From NCBI RefSeq assembly GCF_900291985.1, contig NZ_LT985980.1, forward strand, positions 2,206,001-2,270,000: a DNA stretch of 64,000 bases, in the 5' to 3' direction. This document shows, piece after piece, positions 1-9,414 of the stretch (within the stretch, counting starts at the first letter, position 1; each line of letters starts with the position of its first letter). Origin of the DNA: Lysinibacillus timonensis. Lineage in GTDB: Bacteria; Bacillota; Bacilli; Bacillales_A; Planococcaceae. The position numbers and the translations under genes were made by a program. The notes under the pieces were generated by a model that was not told the origin of the DNA, did no database searches, and saw only the letters and a list, made by a program, of their open reading frames with translations.

Positions 1-711
1 ATAAATTTCTAACAGTGCCTTTTCAGTACTGTCTGTATTATCCTTCTCTAGGGTGTTACGTAAATACTCGTTATCACCTAAGATATCGATAATTTCCTGA
101 TCAGAACCAAAACCTAATGCACGTAATAATACTGTTGCAGGTAATTTACGCGTACGGTCAATACGCACATAAACTACATCTTTTGCATCTGTTTCATATT
201 CTAGCCATGCACCACGGTTTGGAATTACTGTTGCACCAAAGCCCTTTTTACCGTTTTTATCTGTTTTATCGTGGAAGTAAACGCTTGGTGAACGTACTAA
301 TTGCGAAACGATAACGCGTTCTGCACCGTTAATAACGAAGGTACCAACTTCCGTCATTAATGGGAAATCACCCATAAAGACGTCTTGCTCTTTTACTTCA
401 TCTGTTTCTTTGTTGTGAAGACGTACTTTTACACGCAAAGGTGCGGCATAAGTCACGTCACGTTCTTTACATTCATCCACATCATACTTAGGTTCACCTA
501 ATGTATAATCGATGAATTCAAGTGAAAGATTACCTGTAAAATCTTCGATTGGAGAAATGTCACGGAACATTTCACGCAATCCTTCTTCAAGGAACCACTC
601 ATAAGATGCTGTTTGAATTTCGATTAAATTCGGAAGCTCCAGCACCTCTTTAATACGCGCAAAGCTTCTACGCTGGCGGTGTTGTCCGTACTGAACTAGT
701 TGACCTGTCAA
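1..711 (-). CDS. rpoB: RNA polymerase beta subunit, N-terminal part (cut by window edge)
   Basis: Catalytic beta subunit of DNA-dependent RNA polymerase. The 237 codons present cover roughly the first fifth of a protein of about 1,180 residues and contain the family-typical N-terminal stretches [50 protein letters not shown] and [13 protein letters not shown] place the start at the TTG at 711, because a GAGGGG ribosome site lies at normal spacing before it, whereas the in-frame GTG at 720 is too close to that site. The MTGQLVQYG start also agrees with Bacillus RpoB. The gene lies downstream of the rsmC-like gene and has its own promoter about 200 bases upstream. The remainder lies outside the window. 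Confidence 0.97.
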   Translation of the reverse strand, partial: MTGQLVQYGQHRQRRSFARIKEVLELPNLIEIQTASYEWFLEEGLREMFRDISPIEDFTGNLSLEFIDYTLGEPKYDVDECKERDVTYAAPLRVKVRLHNKETDEVKEQDVFMGDFPLMTEVGTFVINGAERVIVSQLVRSPSVYFHDKTDKNGKKGFGATVIPNRGAWLEYETDAKDVVYVRIDRTRKLPATVLLRALGFGSDQEIIDILGDNEYLRNTLEKDNTDSTEKALLEIY

Positions 712-910
712 CTTATTCACCCCTCATTAAAGCGATAATAGGTCTTTGCAAAATCGCACATTTAGTGTATGATTTCCAAAGACGAAAAGAAAACGAGTCT
801 TTTCTTAAGTCTCATTTTCGGTTAAACTAAACTTATTCATGGTAAGTATACCCACTGAATTCAAAGTGCATACAAAAGGGCAAACTCCCACAAAATAATA
901 ATTTTGCATT

Positions 911-939
911 TTATTATGTTATCATAGGCGATTTGTCAA
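911..939 (-). promoter_or_regulatory. Probable sigma-A promoter of rpoB
   Basis: Reading the minus strand, a perfect TTGACA (939-934) is followed after 17 bases by TAATAA (916-911). It lies between the rsmC-like gene and rpoB and leaves an untranslated leader of about 190 bases before the rpoB start. I saw no strong terminator in that leader. Confidence 0.6.
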
Positions 940-963
940 GTCAATATTTTATACAAATCCACC

Positions 964-1566
964 CTATTTTTTTGCCTTTATAATCCAATAGCCTTTTTTC
1001 TTCTCAACAATCTCGACTTCAGCAAACTTTTCTTCTAAATGTGCAACCGTTGATGGCGCCCCTTGTTTCTTTTGAATCACAACCCACAATTCACCGTTCG
1101 CAACTAACTTTCCGTAAGCTTGATCATAAAACCTAAAAACTGTGTCTTTCCCAGCTCTAATTGGTGGATTTGTCAGTATTGCTGCCGCCTGTAATTCATC
1201 TTCAACAGATGCCAACCCATCACTTTCAAATATACGTACATTTTGAACTCCGTTTATTTGTGCATTTTTTTGAGCTAATGCAACCGCTCTTTCATTGACA
1301 TCCATCATATAAATGAGTCGATCAGGATTTGCCTTAGCTATCGCTAGTCCAATCGGTCCATAGCCACACCCTATATCTAACACTACACCATCTACATTTG
1401 GCATCTCAAATGATTCTATTAAAGTACGGGATCCAAAATCTACTTCGCTTTTACTAAAAACACCTGCATCTGTTTCAAATTGAAACCAAGTCCCGAGCAA
1501 ATTGAATTTCCAATGACGCGGTTTACTTTCTGTTTGAGGTTTATTTGAATAATAATGTTCAGACAT
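964..1566 (-). CDS. Class I SAM-dependent methyltransferase, RsmC-like
   Basis: A 200-residue methyltransferase of the RsmC/YbxB type, expected to methylate guanine in 16S rRNA. The SAM-binding motif LDIGCGYGPIG is at about residues 63-73. The catalytic NPP motif appears as NPPIRAGK at about 134-141. RsmC of gamma-proteobacteria is about twice as long, with a second, degenerate methyltransferase domain; this single-domain form is normal in Firmicutes, where the gene sits between rplL and rpoB exactly as here. The start is supported by GAGGAGGG upstream of the ATG. The substrate is inferred from the family and was not shown for this protein. Confidence 0.85.
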   Translation of the reverse strand: MSEHYYSNKPQTESKPRHWKFNLLGTWFQFETDAGVFSKSEVDFGSRTLIESFEMPNVDGVVLDIGCGYGPIGLAIAKANPDRLIYMMDVNERAVALAQKNAQINGVQNVRIFESDGLASVEDELQAAAILTNPPIRAGKDTVFRFYDQAYGKLVANGELWVVIQKKQGAPSTVAHLEEKFAEVEIVEKKKGYWIIKAKK

Positions 1567-1593
1567 TTATACCCTCCTCGGGAGAAATGAAGA

Positions 1594-1617
1594 AAGCTCG
1601 TCATTTCAGACGAGCTT
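1594..1617 (-). terminator. Hairpin between rplL and the rsmC-like gene
   Basis: A perfect 9-base inverted repeat (AAGCTCGTC / GACGAGCTT) with a 6-base loop, followed on the minus strand by TTCTTCATTT. It probably lowers read-through from the ribosomal protein genes into the methyltransferase and rpoB. The T-tract is interrupted, so termination is likely partial. Confidence 0.55.
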
Positions 1618-1697
1618 CTCTGCTGGTTGAAAAGCCCTTCAATATTAAAGGAACAACAATCAATCAGCCTTCTATACTTTCAAAACGGAAAGTAAAA

Positions 1698-2060
1698 TTA
1701 TTTAACTTCTACGCTAGCGCCAACTTCTTCGATTTTAGCTTTAATTTCTTCAGCTTCTTCTTTAGATACGCCTTCTTTTAATGGTTTTGGAGCGTTGTCA
1801 ACTAATTCTTTAGCTTCTTTTAAGCCAAGACCAGTTAATTCACGTACCACTTTGATTACTTTAATTTTTTGGTCACCAGCAGATGCTAGTACTACGTCAA
1901 ATTCAGTTTTTTCTTCAGCAGCAGCTGCACCGCCACCTGCTACTACCGCTACAGGAGCAGCAGCTGTTACACCAAATTCTTCTTCAATTGCTTTTACTAA
2001 ATCGTTTAATTCAAGAACTGTCATAGCTTTAATAGCTTCTAAGATTTGCTCTTTGCTCAT
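1698..2060 (-). CDS. rplL: 50S ribosomal protein L7/L12
   Basis: The 120-residue stalk protein of the large ribosomal subunit, present in several copies and needed for recruiting GTPase translation factors. It shows the full family layout: an N-terminal dimerisation helix region (residues 1-35), an Ala/Gly-rich hinge (about 36-52, with [16 protein letters not shown]), and the C-terminal factor-binding domain containing [20 protein letters not shown]. It is cotranscribed after rplJ, from the same leader-controlled promoter. An AGGAGG site precedes the ATG. The length and sequence are ordinary for Bacillales. Confidence 0.98.
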   Translation of the reverse strand: MSKEQILEAIKAMTVLELNDLVKAIEEEFGVTAAAPVAVVAGGGAAAAEEKTEFDVVLASAGDQKIKVIKVVRELTGLGLKEAKELVDNAPKPLKEGVSKEEAEEIKAKIEEVGASVEVK

Positions 2061-2145
2061 TATAATTTCCTCCTATTATTGGATCGTTTTATTTTTTTAG
2101 GCCGTTTGCCTTTTTGTTTGTTGAATACTTAAGCGCTTATTGAAA

Positions 2146-2649
2146 TTAAGCACCTTGTTCTTCTTTTTGTTCTGCAACTGCTTTTGTAGCAAGAGCAAAG
2201 TTGCGTACTGGCGCTTGAAGTACAGATAAAAGCATAGAAAGTAGACCTTCGCGAGATGGAAGTTCTGCAAGAGCTTTAACGTCTTCAGCAGAAGAAACAT
2301 TACCTTCGATAATACCAGCTTTGATTTCTAGAGCTTCGTTCTTTTTCGCGAAGTCATTGATAATTTTTGCTGGAGCTACAACATCTTCATTTGAGAATGC
2401 GATAGCGTTTGGACCAGTTAACACTTCATTAATCGCTTCTAAACCAGTGATTTCAGCTGCGCGACGAGTTAAAGTATTTTTGTAAACTTTGAACTCAACA
2501 CCTGCTTCACGAAGTTGTTTACGAAGTTCAGTAACTTGAGCAACTGTTAAACCGCGGTAGTCAACTACTACTACTGAAGATGCAGCTTGTAGTTTTTCAG
2601 CGATTTCTTGTACTTGAGTTTTTTTAGCTTCGATAATTGCACTGCCCAT
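2146..2649 (-). CDS. rplJ: 50S ribosomal protein L10
   Basis: The 167-residue L10 protein, which binds 23S rRNA and anchors the L7/L12 dimers. Family sequence is clear from [10 protein letters not shown] through [18 protein letters not shown] to the C-terminal helix that holds L12. The open frame extends 22 codons further upstream, but that stretch overlaps the attenuator hairpin of the leader, and AGGAGG lies at ideal spacing before the ATG at 2649, so I use that start. L10-L12 complexes are known to repress their own operon by binding the leader, which is present here. Confidence 0.97.
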   Translation of the reverse strand: MGSAIIEAKKTQVQEIAEKLQAASSVVVVDYRGLTVAQVTELRKQLREAGVEFKVYKNTLTRRAAEITGLEAINEVLTGPNAIAFSNEDVVAPAKIINDFAKKNEALEIKAGIIEGNVSSAEDVKALAELPSREGLLSMLLSVLQAPVRNFALATKAVAEQKEEQGA

Positions 2650-2687
2650 TTTGACACCTCCTATTAGAATGTCATTTATACCGACAA

Positions 2688-2827
2688 AAGAAAAGCCTCT
2701 ATGCCGCATAGACATAGAGGCAGAAAGTCATCATCTAAAAAGAATCTGATTTCCGATGTCCTCGGTAGGATCATTAAGTGTCTAAGCACCCCTACTGTCT
2801 ACGGTACAAATGGATGATTCACAACGA
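2688..2827 (-). promoter_or_regulatory. Ribosomal protein L10 leader
   Basis: An untranslated leader between rplA and rplJ, the usual place of the L10 leader RNA. The minus strand carries the signature elements ACCGTAGACAGTAGGGG and CCTACCGAGG, which pair to form the conserved L10(L12)4-binding stem. It then ends in an attenuator hairpin at 2695-2721 (GCCTCTATG / CATAGAGGC) followed by TTTTCTTT. Binding of excess L10-L12 is known to favour the attenuated form. A covariance-model search with the L10 leader family would confirm it. Confidence 0.85.
2695..2721 (-). terminator. Attenuator hairpin of the L10 leader
   Basis: A perfect 9-base stem (GCCTCTATG with CATAGAGGC) with a 9-base loop, followed by TTTTCTTTTG on the minus strand, directly before the rplJ ribosome site. 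It is the regulated terminator of the rplJ-rplL leader. Confidence 0.8.
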
Positions 2828-2832
2828 CACCC

Positions 2833-2861
2833 ATCTTACCAAAGAAGAGGATGGTTGTCAA
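2833..2861 (-). promoter_or_regulatory. Sigma-A promoter of rplJ-rplL
   Basis: On the minus strand, TTGACA (2861-2856), a 17-base spacer, then TAAGAT (2838-2833). This near-consensus promoter lies just downstream of rplA and drives the L10 leader and rplJ-rplL. I saw no separate terminator after rplA, so read-through from rplK-rplA also probably contributes. Confidence 0.8.
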
Positions 2862-2892
2862 CTATATTCATTGAATTTAGTTAAACAATATA

Positions 2893-3591
2893 TTATTTAA
2901 CAACAACGCTAGAAGAATCAATTTTCACTGATGGTCCCATAGTAGTTGTTACATTTACAGATTTCATGTAAGTACCTTTAGCTGCAGCAGGTTTTGCTTT
3001 TTGAACTACGTCAAATACAGCTAAGAAGTTTTCTACTAATTTTTCAGTATCAAAAGATACTTTACCAATTGGCGCATGGATGATACCAGCTTTGTCAGCA
3101 CGATATTCCACTTTACCAGCTTTAATTTCTTGGATTGCTTTAGTTACATCAAAAGTAACTGTACCAGTTTTAGGATTTGGCATTAAACCTTTAGGTCCTA
3201 ATACACGACCAAGTTTACCAACTTCACCCATCATATCTGGAGTAGCAACGATAACATCAAACTCGAACCAACCTTGTTGGATTTTGTTAATGTATTCTGC
3301 ATCACCTACATAATCAGCGCCAGCAGCTTCAGCTTCTTTTAATTTTTCGCCTTTTGCGAAAACTAAAACACGTTGAGTTTTACCAGTTCCGTTTGGAAGT
3401 ACAACTGCCCCACGGATTTGTTGGTCGTTTTTACGAGTATCAATACCAAGTTTAAAAGCCACTTCAACGGTAGCGTCAAAGTTAACTGTGCTTGTTTGTT
3501 TCGCTAAAGCGATTGCCTCTTCAGCGTTATATAATTTTGAACGGTCAACTAATTTTGCTGCATCTTGCAGTTTTTTACCTTTTTTAGCCAT
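2893..3591 (-). CDS. rplA: 50S ribosomal protein L1
   Basis: A 232-residue protein of the L1 stalk, near the ribosomal E site. Typical L1 motifs are present: [11 protein letters not shown] at the start, [21 protein letters not shown] in domain I, and [18 protein letters not shown], the conserved L1 signature, in the middle. An open frame continues 37 codons upstream of the chosen ATG, but AAGGAGG lies properly before 3591 and the protein then matches the usual length. It follows rplK in the same operon, about 120 bases downstream. Confidence 0.97.
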   Translation of the reverse strand: MAKKGKKLQDAAKLVDRSKLYNAEEAIALAKQTSTVNFDATVEVAFKLGIDTRKNDQQIRGAVVLPNGTGKTQRVLVFAKGEKLKEAEAAGADYVGDAEYINKIQQGWFEFDVIVATPDMMGEVGKLGRVLGPKGLMPNPKTGTVTFDVTKAIQEIKAGKVEYRADKAGIIHAPIGKVSFDTEKLVENFLAVFDVVQKAKPAAAKGTYMKSVNVTTTMGPSVKIDSSSVVVK

Positions 3592-3713
3592 TATATATTT
3601 TCCTCCTTGATTGTGGTTGTAGCGGATAATCCTCCCACGAATAGAGGTTGCGAGTCCTATTGAACTTTCCGCAACCTCATTAACAAAAGCCTTAATCATC
3701 AAGTGTTAGGGAA

Positions 3714-4139
3714 TTAGTCTTCGATAACAATACCCATGCTTCGCGCAGTACCTTCAACCATTAGCATAGCAGCTTCTACAGATGCAGCATTTAGGTCAGG
3801 CATTTTTTGTTCTGCGATTTCGCGAACTTTATCACGTTTAACCGTTGCAACTTTCTTACGGTTTGGTTCACCAGATCCAGATTGGATACCTGCTGCTACT
3901 TTAAGTAACACTGCTGCAGGTGGTGTTTTAGTAATGAAAGTGAAAGAACGGTCTTCAAACACTGTAATTTCAACTGGAATAATTAAACCAGCTTGATCAG
4001 CTGTACGAGCGTTGAACTCCTTACAGAATCCCATGATATTAACACCAGCTTGACCTAGTGCAGGACCAACCGGTGGAGCTGGGTTAGCTTTACCAGCAGG
4101 AATTTGAAGTTTTACAATTTTAATTACTTTTTTAGCCAC
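3714..4139 (-). CDS. rplK: 50S ribosomal protein L11
   Basis: A 141-residue protein of the GTPase-associated centre. Characteristic sequence includes [34 protein letters not shown] and the C-terminal rRNA-binding domain ending near [12 protein letters not shown]. The start is a GTG at 4139 preceded by AAGGAGGTG. Upstream in-frame codons give an unlikely N-terminal extension. It is the first gene of rplK-rplA, with its own promoter between it and nusG. Confidence 0.97.
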   Translation of the reverse strand: MAKKVIKIVKLQIPAGKANPAPPVGPALGQAGVNIMGFCKEFNARTADQAGLIIPVEITVFEDRSFTFITKTPPAAVLLKVAAGIQSGSGEPNRKKVATVKRDKVREIAEQKMPDLNAASVEAAMLMVEGTARSMGIVIED

Positions 4140-4271
4140 GAGACACACCTCCTTAAGTCCGTGATGTGGTAAATGGGTTGCCCCTCCCACTCAATATCTG
4201 TTTGTCAGCAATTTGCCGATAACATTAAATTTTAGTAGTACAGACTATTATTTTGACAGTCTGACTATGAA

Positions 4272-4300
4272 ATGATAACACTTTTAAAATATATAAGCAA
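4272..4300 (-). promoter_or_regulatory. Probable promoter of rplK-rplA
   Basis: Minus strand: TTGCTT (4300-4295), a 17-base spacer, TATCAT (4277-4272). It lies in the 214-base gap between nusG and rplK and gives a leader of about 125 bases. The leader includes a weak inverted repeat (CAGACT / AGTCTG). Confidence 0.55.
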
Positions 4301-4353
4301 GTAAAATTAATTATTATTTACCTCTATACTTTTATATCATTTGATCATTTTCG

Positions 4354-4890
4354 TTATAATTTTTGTACTTGCTCGAAGTCAAGCTCCATTTTTGTTTCAC
4401 GGCCGAACATATCAATGACAACTTTTACCTTACCTTTATCAGCATCTACTTCTTCTACTCTACCTTGGAAATGAGCAAACGGTCCATCTAAAACTTCAAC
4501 CGATTCTCCTACCGTTACATCAATTTCACCTAATGCTTTTTTCGTCATACCCATTTGTCGCAATAATCGATCTGCTTCTTCTGGTAATAATGGCGTAGGT
4601 TTTGCTCCTCCACCTGAAGAGCCAATAAATCCTGTAACTCCAGGGGTATTACGTACAACGTACCAAGACTCATCAGTTAAAATCATTTCAACTAATACAT
4701 ACCCAGGAAAAACTTTGCGCATTACAGTACGTTTTTTCCCATCTTTTAAATCTGTTTCTTCGTGCTCAGGAACAATTACACGGAAAATGTTATCTTGCAT
4801 TCCCATTGTTTCCACACGTTTCTCTAAATTTGTTTTTACTCGGTTTTCATAACCTGAATAAGTATGAACCACATACCACTTTTTCTCCAT
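4354..4890 (-). CDS. nusG: Transcription termination/antitermination factor NusG
   Basis: A 178-residue elongation factor that binds RNA polymerase. In Firmicutes it promotes pausing, and it links polymerase to Rho or ribosomes. The NGN domain (about 1-110) starts with KKWYVVHTYSGYENRVKTNLE and contains FPGYVLVEM. The KOW domain (about 125-178) begins at VGESVEVLDGPFAHFQGRV. It is separated from secE by a strong terminator, so it is probably transcribed mainly from its own promoter in the 150-base gap upstream. Confidence 0.97.
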   Translation of the reverse strand: MEKKWYVVHTYSGYENRVKTNLEKRVETMGMQDNIFRVIVPEHEETDLKDGKKRTVMRKVFPGYVLVEMILTDESWYVVRNTPGVTGFIGSSGGGAKPTPLLPEEADRLLRQMGMTKKALGEIDVTVGESVEVLDGPFAHFQGRVEEVDADKGKVKVVIDMFGRETKMELDFEQVQKL

Positions 4891-4989
4891 AATCAGCAGG
4901 ACTTACCGTCCGTTCCTCCTTTACATATACGTATTGGACGTATACTTTTACAATTCAACTTAACTTTATTATAAAACAAATGAAAAAAA

Positions 4990-5009
4990 CCCGTTAACTA
5001 TAAGACGGG
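4990..5009 (-). terminator. Terminator after secE
   Basis: Minus strand: CCCGT, a 10-base loop, ACGGG, followed by an unbroken run of seven T. It ends the sigH-rpmG-secE side of the cluster before nusG. Confidence 0.75.
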
Positions 5010-5037
5010 CTATTTCAAAATATTCATATTAATAACA

Positions 5038-5223
5038 TTATAACGCAAAATACCAGCGAACTAAACTTGAAATTCCTAAATCAACTAGCATGAAAAAGAA
5101 TGCAAAGAATACTACTGTCGAAACTACTACAACCGTATACTTTGTAAGCTCTTTACTTTTCGGCCAGCTAGTTTTTCTCATTTCTGACGTTACATTCGCA
5201 AAAAACTGTTTAATCTTGCCCAT
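5038..5223 (-). CDS. secE: Preprotein translocase subunit SecE
   Basis: A 61-residue essential membrane subunit of the SecYEG translocon. An amphipathic N-terminal region ([22 protein letters not shown]) carries the conserved W-P, followed by a single transmembrane segment at about residues 29-52. This one-helix form is usual in Gram-positive bacteria. It sits between rpmG and nusG, the standard order. Confidence 0.95.
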   Translation of the reverse strand: MGKIKQFFANVTSEMRKTSWPKSKELTKYTVVVVSTVVFFAFFFMLVDLGISSLVRWYFAL

Positions 5224-5292
5224 TATAGCTTAACCCTCCGAACAAATCGTCTATTCTATGTTTTAACACTTTTTTAAGCAAAGGAATACTAT

Positions 5293-5439
5293 CTATTTGG
5301 TTTGTTTATGCATTGTATGTTCATTGCAATGTGGACAAAACTTTTTCAACTCAAGACGTTTAGTTGAATCTACTTTTTCAGGAAATGTATAGTTTCTAGA
5401 TCCACACTTCTCACAACTAAGCACGACTTTTTTTGCCAT
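5293..5439 (-). CDS. rpmG: 50S ribosomal protein L33 (zinc-type)
   Basis: A 48-residue ribosomal protein. The translation starts MAKKVVLSCEKCG and has the two Cys pairs (CEKC near residues 9-12 and CPHC near 35-38) of the zinc-binding L33 form, as distinct from the Cys-free form that replaces it under zinc limitation in Bacillus. It lies between sigH and secE in the conserved order. The stop is TAG. Confidence 0.93.
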   Translation of the reverse strand: MAKKVVLSCEKCGSRNYTFPEKVDSTKRLELKKFCPHCNEHTMHKQTK

Positions 5440-5519
5440 TTCAACATCACTCTTTCGGCATTATGTCTTTTAAAGACTATCACCTAATAAGTTTGATGTC
5501 AATATTAGCAAAAGTCAAA

Positions 5520-6167
5520 CTAGTTTGATTGGTCGAATTCCAAGTGTCTTTCTAACTTACGTTTTACCCGCTGTAATGCGTTATCTATTGATTTCACATG
5601 ACGATTTAACTCTTCGGATATTTCGTTATACGATTGACCATCTAAATAGAGTGCCAATACTTGTTGCTCGAGTTCACTCAAAATCTCGCCAATTTTTCCT
5701 TCTAAATGAGAGTATTCTTCACGATAAATCATTAAATGCTCAGGATCATCGGGTTTAGTATTAGTTATAACATCTAATAAGGTTCTATCAGACTCTTCAT
5801 CATAGATTGGTTTATCAAGAGAAACATAGGAATTTAAAGGTATATGCTTTTGTCTAGTAGCTGTCTTGATTGCCGTTATAATCTGACGGGTAATACATAG
5901 TTCAGCAAATGCACGGAATGATGAAAGCTTGTCCCCTTTGAAGTCTCTTATAGCTTTATATAATCCTATCATTCCTTCTTGAATAATATCTTCCTTATCA
6001 GCACCAATTAAAAAATAAGAACGCGCCTTCGCTTTTACAAACAAACGATATTTTGTAATTAAAAAATCTAATGCATCCGAACTACCTTGACGCACCAGTT
6101 CAACGAGTTCTTCATCAGTACACTCATCGAATTTTTGCAATACTTGAGTTTGATTGCTTTTCAGCAT
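5520..6167 (-). CDS. sigH: RNA polymerase sigma factor SigH (sporulation transition)
   Basis: A 215-residue sigma-70 family factor that directs early sporulation and stationary-phase genes in Bacillus. Region 2 is very well conserved (SDALDFLITKYRLFVKAKARS, then IGADKEDIIQEGMIGLYKAIRDF), and region 4 has SYNEISEELNRHVKSIDNALQRVKRKLE. Two starts are possible: GTG at 6176 and ATG at 6167. I prefer the ATG because GGGGTGA lies at suitable spacing before it, but the longer form cannot be excluded. It follows yacP in the standard Bacillales order. Confidence 0.95.
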   Translation of the reverse strand: MLKSNQTQVLQKFDECTDEELVELVRQGSSDALDFLITKYRLFVKAKARSYFLIGADKEDIIQEGMIGLYKAIRDFKGDKLSSFRAFAELCITRQIITAIKTATRQKHIPLNSYVSLDKPIYDEESDRTLLDVITNTKPDDPEHLMIYREEYSHLEGKIGEILSELEQQVLALYLDGQSYNEISEELNRHVKSIDNALQRVKRKLERHLEFDQSN

Positions 6168-6240
6168 CGGCTTCACCCCAAACGCATTGAGAATCGTTTT
6201 AGAAACAGTATACTAGAATTGGAAAATAAAGGTCAATTGA

Positions 6241-6753
6241 TTATTTCAAGCCTCTTCTCCATTTCTCAAATTCTATCTCCACCTCTTTTGGTAAAGATAT
6301 TCTACTAGCAGGCTTTTTTACTTGCTTAGACTTAACTTCAGTGGTGATTTTCGATTGGATAATTTGCATTTCAATTTCTAGTTCTCTTGCTGATTTCCGA
6401 AGTGCACCTTGTCCAAAGATTACATTTTGTTCTGTCATATCGGACGTAGCTACATAGATTTGAATTTTACGGCCTTTTAACTCATTCGTTAATTTTTCAA
6501 TTCGTTCATCTGCAGTTTCATTTTTCCGTGTATAAATGACTTCAACCGCATTTTGAATATATGTTTGTTCAATACCAGGAACTAAATGGGCATCAAAGAC
6601 AACAATGACTTTCCACCCCATTGCTGCCTTATATTCTGACATTAAATCAATCAAACGATTACGTGCTTCTTCGAAATCTGAATCACGGAGTGGTCGCAAT
6701 TCCTTCCATGCACCGATCATATTGTAGCCATCAACAATCAAAATGTTTTGCAT
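6241..6753 (-). CDS. NYN-domain endoribonuclease, YacP/Rae1 family
   Basis: A 170-residue NYN/PIN-like protein. In B. subtilis the homologue YacP (Rae1) is a ribosome-associated endoribonuclease that cuts mRNA in the A site. Visible are the start ILIVDGYNMIGAW with the first catalytic Asp, and VVFDAHLVPG with a second acidic residue. A third acidic cluster is at TRKNETADERIEKL. It begins 5 bases after the end of rlmB, so it is in the same operon. The role is assigned from family and position. Confidence 0.9.
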   Translation of the reverse strand: MQNILIVDGYNMIGAWKELRPLRDSDFEEARNRLIDLMSEYKAAMGWKVIVVFDAHLVPGIEQTYIQNAVEVIYTRKNETADERIEKLTNELKGRKIQIYVATSDMTEQNVIFGQGALRKSARELEIEMQIIQSKITTEVKSKQVKKPASRISLPKEVEIEFEKWRRGLK

Positions 6754-6758
6754 AACAA

Positions 6759-7514
6759 TTACTTTTCCATTCGTTCTTGTCTTTTACGATAAACTTCGTA
6801 CATTAATAAAGCTGCAGCTACAGAAGCATTTAACGAAGTCACATGTCCTATCATCGGCAAATGGTATAAAAAGTCACATTTTTCCTTGAGTAATCTACTC
6901 ATTCCACGACCTTCACTTCCGATAATAATCGCTAATGGTAATGTTGCATCCATTTTGCGATAATCAACGGAACCTTTTGCATCTGTGCCAGCAATCCAGA
7001 CACCTCTGTCTTTTAACTCAGCAACAGTTTGAGCAAGATTTGTCACCCTTACAACAGGAACATGTTCAATAGCTCCTGTTGAAGCTTTTGCTACAACTGC
7101 GGTTAAACCAACAGCCCGTCTTTTGGGAATAATGATTCCATGTACACCAATCGCATCAGCAGTACGCATAATTGACCCTAGATTATGAGGATCCTCTAAC
7201 TCATCTAAAATTAAGAAAAATGGATCTTCGTTTTTTTCTTTTGCCGCATCAAATAAATCCTCTAATTCAGCATAAGAGTAAGCTGCAACGGAAGCAACGA
7301 TTCCTTGATGATTGGCACTCGATAGTTGGTCTATTTTTTTCTTCGGAACAAATTGAATTAGAACTCCACGTTCGCGAGCTAGATCTAGCACTTCATTAAT
7401 TCCAGACTTTTTTACACCTTCTGCAATCCACAACTTATTTATTTCTCTACCCGAACGAAGCGCTTCTAAAACAGGATTTTTTCCAGCAATGATTTCACCA
7501 TTCTGTTCTGTCAT
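6759..7514 (-). CDS. rlmB: 23S rRNA (guanosine-2'-O-)-methyltransferase RlmB-type (SpoU family)
   Basis: A 251-residue SpoU/TrmH methyltransferase. The N-terminal substrate-binding domain (about 1-80) starts EIIAGKNPVLEALRSGREINKL. The SPOUT catalytic part contains the three motifs LDELEDPHNLGSIMRTADA, IIGSEGRGMS and HLPMIGHVTSLNASVAAA. The Asn/Arg/Glu/Ser residues expected for the deep-trefoil SAM site are all present. It lies 14 bases after mrnC. The exact rRNA position methylated is inferred from the family. Confidence 0.92.
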   Translation of the reverse strand: MTEQNGEIIAGKNPVLEALRSGREINKLWIAEGVKKSGINEVLDLARERGVLIQFVPKKKIDQLSSANHQGIVASVAAYSYAELEDLFDAAKEKNEDPFFLILDELEDPHNLGSIMRTADAIGVHGIIIPKRRAVGLTAVVAKASTGAIEHVPVVRVTNLAQTVAELKDRGVWIAGTDAKGSVDYRKMDATLPLAIIIGSEGRGMSRLLKEKCDFLYHLPMIGHVTSLNASVAAALLMYEVYRKRQERMEK

Positions 7515-7528
7515 GTTGTTGCCCCTTT

Positions 7529-7930
7529 CTATTGCTCTACAATATCAATTGCATAATCAATTATTTCGTAAAGACGTTCGTATTGCTTCGTTAAAAATAA
7601 GTATCCTAATATTGCTTCAAACCCGGAACTATTTCGGTATGTTTGAACATCTGTGTTTTTTGGGACTGAACCCGATTTCGCATTTCGCCCACGTTTGAAA
7701 ACAGCAATTTCCTCTTCTGTTAAATAAGCTTCATCCATTAGTCGATGAACAATCATAGATTGAGCCTTTGCTGATACATACCGAGTAGCTTCTTTATGCA
7801 AGTGGTTCGGTTTAGCTCGTCCAATTAGAAGAAGATGTTCCCGAACTTTTTGTTCAAGAACAGCATCTCCCATATAAGCTAATGCTAATGCATTTAATTG
7901 CTTTACATCTTCCATTCGCAATTGCGACAT
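7529..7930 (-). CDS. mrnC: Mini-ribonuclease 3 (MrnC)
   Basis: A 133-residue RNase III-like enzyme without the double-stranded RNA-binding domain, known in Bacillus to mature 23S rRNA ends. The signature [19 protein letters not shown] contains the catalytic Asp. Near the C-terminus, [15 protein letters not shown] is the second acidic motif. The start at 7930 ([10 protein letters not shown]) lies 1 base from the end of cysS and uses a ribosome site inside the cysS 3' end. A longer frame upstream only overlaps cysS. Confidence 0.93.
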   Translation of the reverse strand: MSQLRMEDVKQLNALALAYMGDAVLEQKVREHLLLIGRAKPNHLHKEATRYVSAKAQSMIVHRLMDEAYLTEEEIAVFKRGRNAKSGSVPKNTDVQTYRNSSGFEAILGYLFLTKQYERLYEIIDYAIDIVEQ

Positions 7931-7931
7931 C

Positions 7932-9335
7932 TTAAAGACCTCGTTTCCATCGTGTTCCCTGACGAGTATCTTCAAGAACAATATTCATTTCAAGAAGCTT
8001 GTCACGAATTTCATCTGATTTAGCAAAATCTCGATTTTTTCTAGCCATATTCCGCTCTTCAATTAAAGCTTCAATTTCCTCATCTAATAATTCATTGTCC
8101 ATATTGAATTGGATACCTAATACTTCTCCTAATTGATCGAAGGTTTCTATAAATGCCAGTAGTACACGTTCCTCTGTATTTTTCTCATTCAAGTAAGTAT
8201 TCGCTATTCGAGCTAATTCGAATAAAGTTGAAATAGCATTCGCTGTATTAAAGTCGTCGTCCATCGCTTCTTCAAATTGGTTCTTAATATCTGTAACCTT
8301 TGCCAACCATTCATCTCCATTATTGATAAGATTGGTTGTTGCAGTTAGTCTATGTTTTACATTTGAGTATGCTGTACGCAGTCGTTCAAGCCCCGCTTTA
8401 GCAGATTCAACTAAATCTTGTGCAAAGTTAATTGGATGGCGATAGTGAACAGATAACATGAAAAATCTTAAAACTTGAGGATCAAGTTGTTTACGAATAT
8501 CGTGTACTAAAACAAAATTCCCTAATGATTTTGACATCTTTTCATTATCAATATTAATGTAGCCATTGTGCATCCAATACCTTGCGAAAGTTTTACCTGT
8601 ATAGCTTTCCGATTGTGCAATTTCATTTTCGTGGTGAGGGAATGTTAAGTCTTGACCACCAGCATGTATATCAATCGTATCACCTAAATGTTCTCTCGCC
8701 ATAACCGAACATTCGATATGCCAGCCCGGTCGACCTTCTCCCCACGGGCTACTCCAATGGATTTCACCTGGCTTTACTGCCTTCCAAAGTGCAAAGTCTA
8801 ATGGATCTTCTTTCTTTTCTCCAGCTTCTATGCGTGCTCCAACCTTTAAATCATCAATTGATTGGTGACTTAGTTTTCCATAACCGTCAAATTTCCGCGT
8901 ACGATAATAAACATCACCTTGCGATTCATATGCATATCCTTTTTCAACTAAGACGCTAATAAATTCAATGATATCATCCATGTGATTTGTTACACGAGGG
9001 TGAACATCCGCTTTTTTACAACCAAGAGCAGTAATATCATCAAAATAAGCGTTTATAAAACGATCTGTTAATTCGAATACTTCTTCCCCTAATTCATTTG
9101 CGGCTTTAATAATTTTGTCATCAACATCCGTAAAATTAGAAACATATTTTACCTCAAAGCCTTTATATTGAAAATAACGTCTAACAGCATCGTATACAAT
9201 TACAGGTCTTGCATTTCCTATATGAATATAATTATAAACGGTTGGTCCGCATACATACATTTTCACCTTTCCTTCTTCGATAGGGACAAATGTTTCCTTT
9301 TGTCTCGTTAATGAGTTGAATATTTGTATTGTCAT
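7932..9335 (-). CDS. cysS: Cysteinyl-tRNA synthetase
   Basis: A 467-residue class I aminoacyl-tRNA synthetase that charges tRNA-Cys. The zinc Cys is in [15 protein letters not shown], with the HIGH-like motif at about residues 38-41. The second zinc Cys is in [10 protein letters not shown], then [15 protein letters not shown], then the KMSKS motif at about 266-270. The DALR-type anticodon region follows. Expression is controlled by the T-box leader directly upstream. In many Bacillales cysE sits before cysS; here cysS follows the leader directly. Confidence 0.97.
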   Translation of the reverse strand: MTIQIFNSLTRQKETFVPIEEGKVKMYVCGPTVYNYIHIGNARPVIVYDAVRRYFQYKGFEVKYVSNFTDVDDKIIKAANELGEEVFELTDRFINAYFDDITALGCKKADVHPRVTNHMDDIIEFISVLVEKGYAYESQGDVYYRTRKFDGYGKLSHQSIDDLKVGARIEAGEKKEDPLDFALWKAVKPGEIHWSSPWGEGRPGWHIECSVMAREHLGDTIDIHAGGQDLTFPHHENEIAQSESYTGKTFARYWMHNGYINIDNEKMSKSLGNFVLVHDIRKQLDPQVLRFFMLSVHYRHPINFAQDLVESAKAGLERLRTAYSNVKHRLTATTNLINNGDEWLAKVTDIKNQFEEAMDDDFNTANAISTLFELARIANTYLNEKNTEERVLLAFIETFDQLGEVLGIQFNMDNELLDEEIEALIEERNMARKNRDFAKSDEIRDKLLEMNIVLEDTRQGTRWKRGL

Positions 9336-9414
9336 TCATTTTTTCTCCTTTCATCAAGCATCACTAATGATATGCATGTAATTTTATGCCTTAATAAATC
9401 CAAATAGGTTCCAA

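Noticed and set aside
117-314. Plus-strand open frame inside rpoB
   Set aside because: It is a shadow of the conserved rpoB frame and has no ribosome site.
2650-2715. N-terminal extension of L10
   Set aside because: It overlaps the attenuator hairpin, and the ribosome site fits the later ATG.
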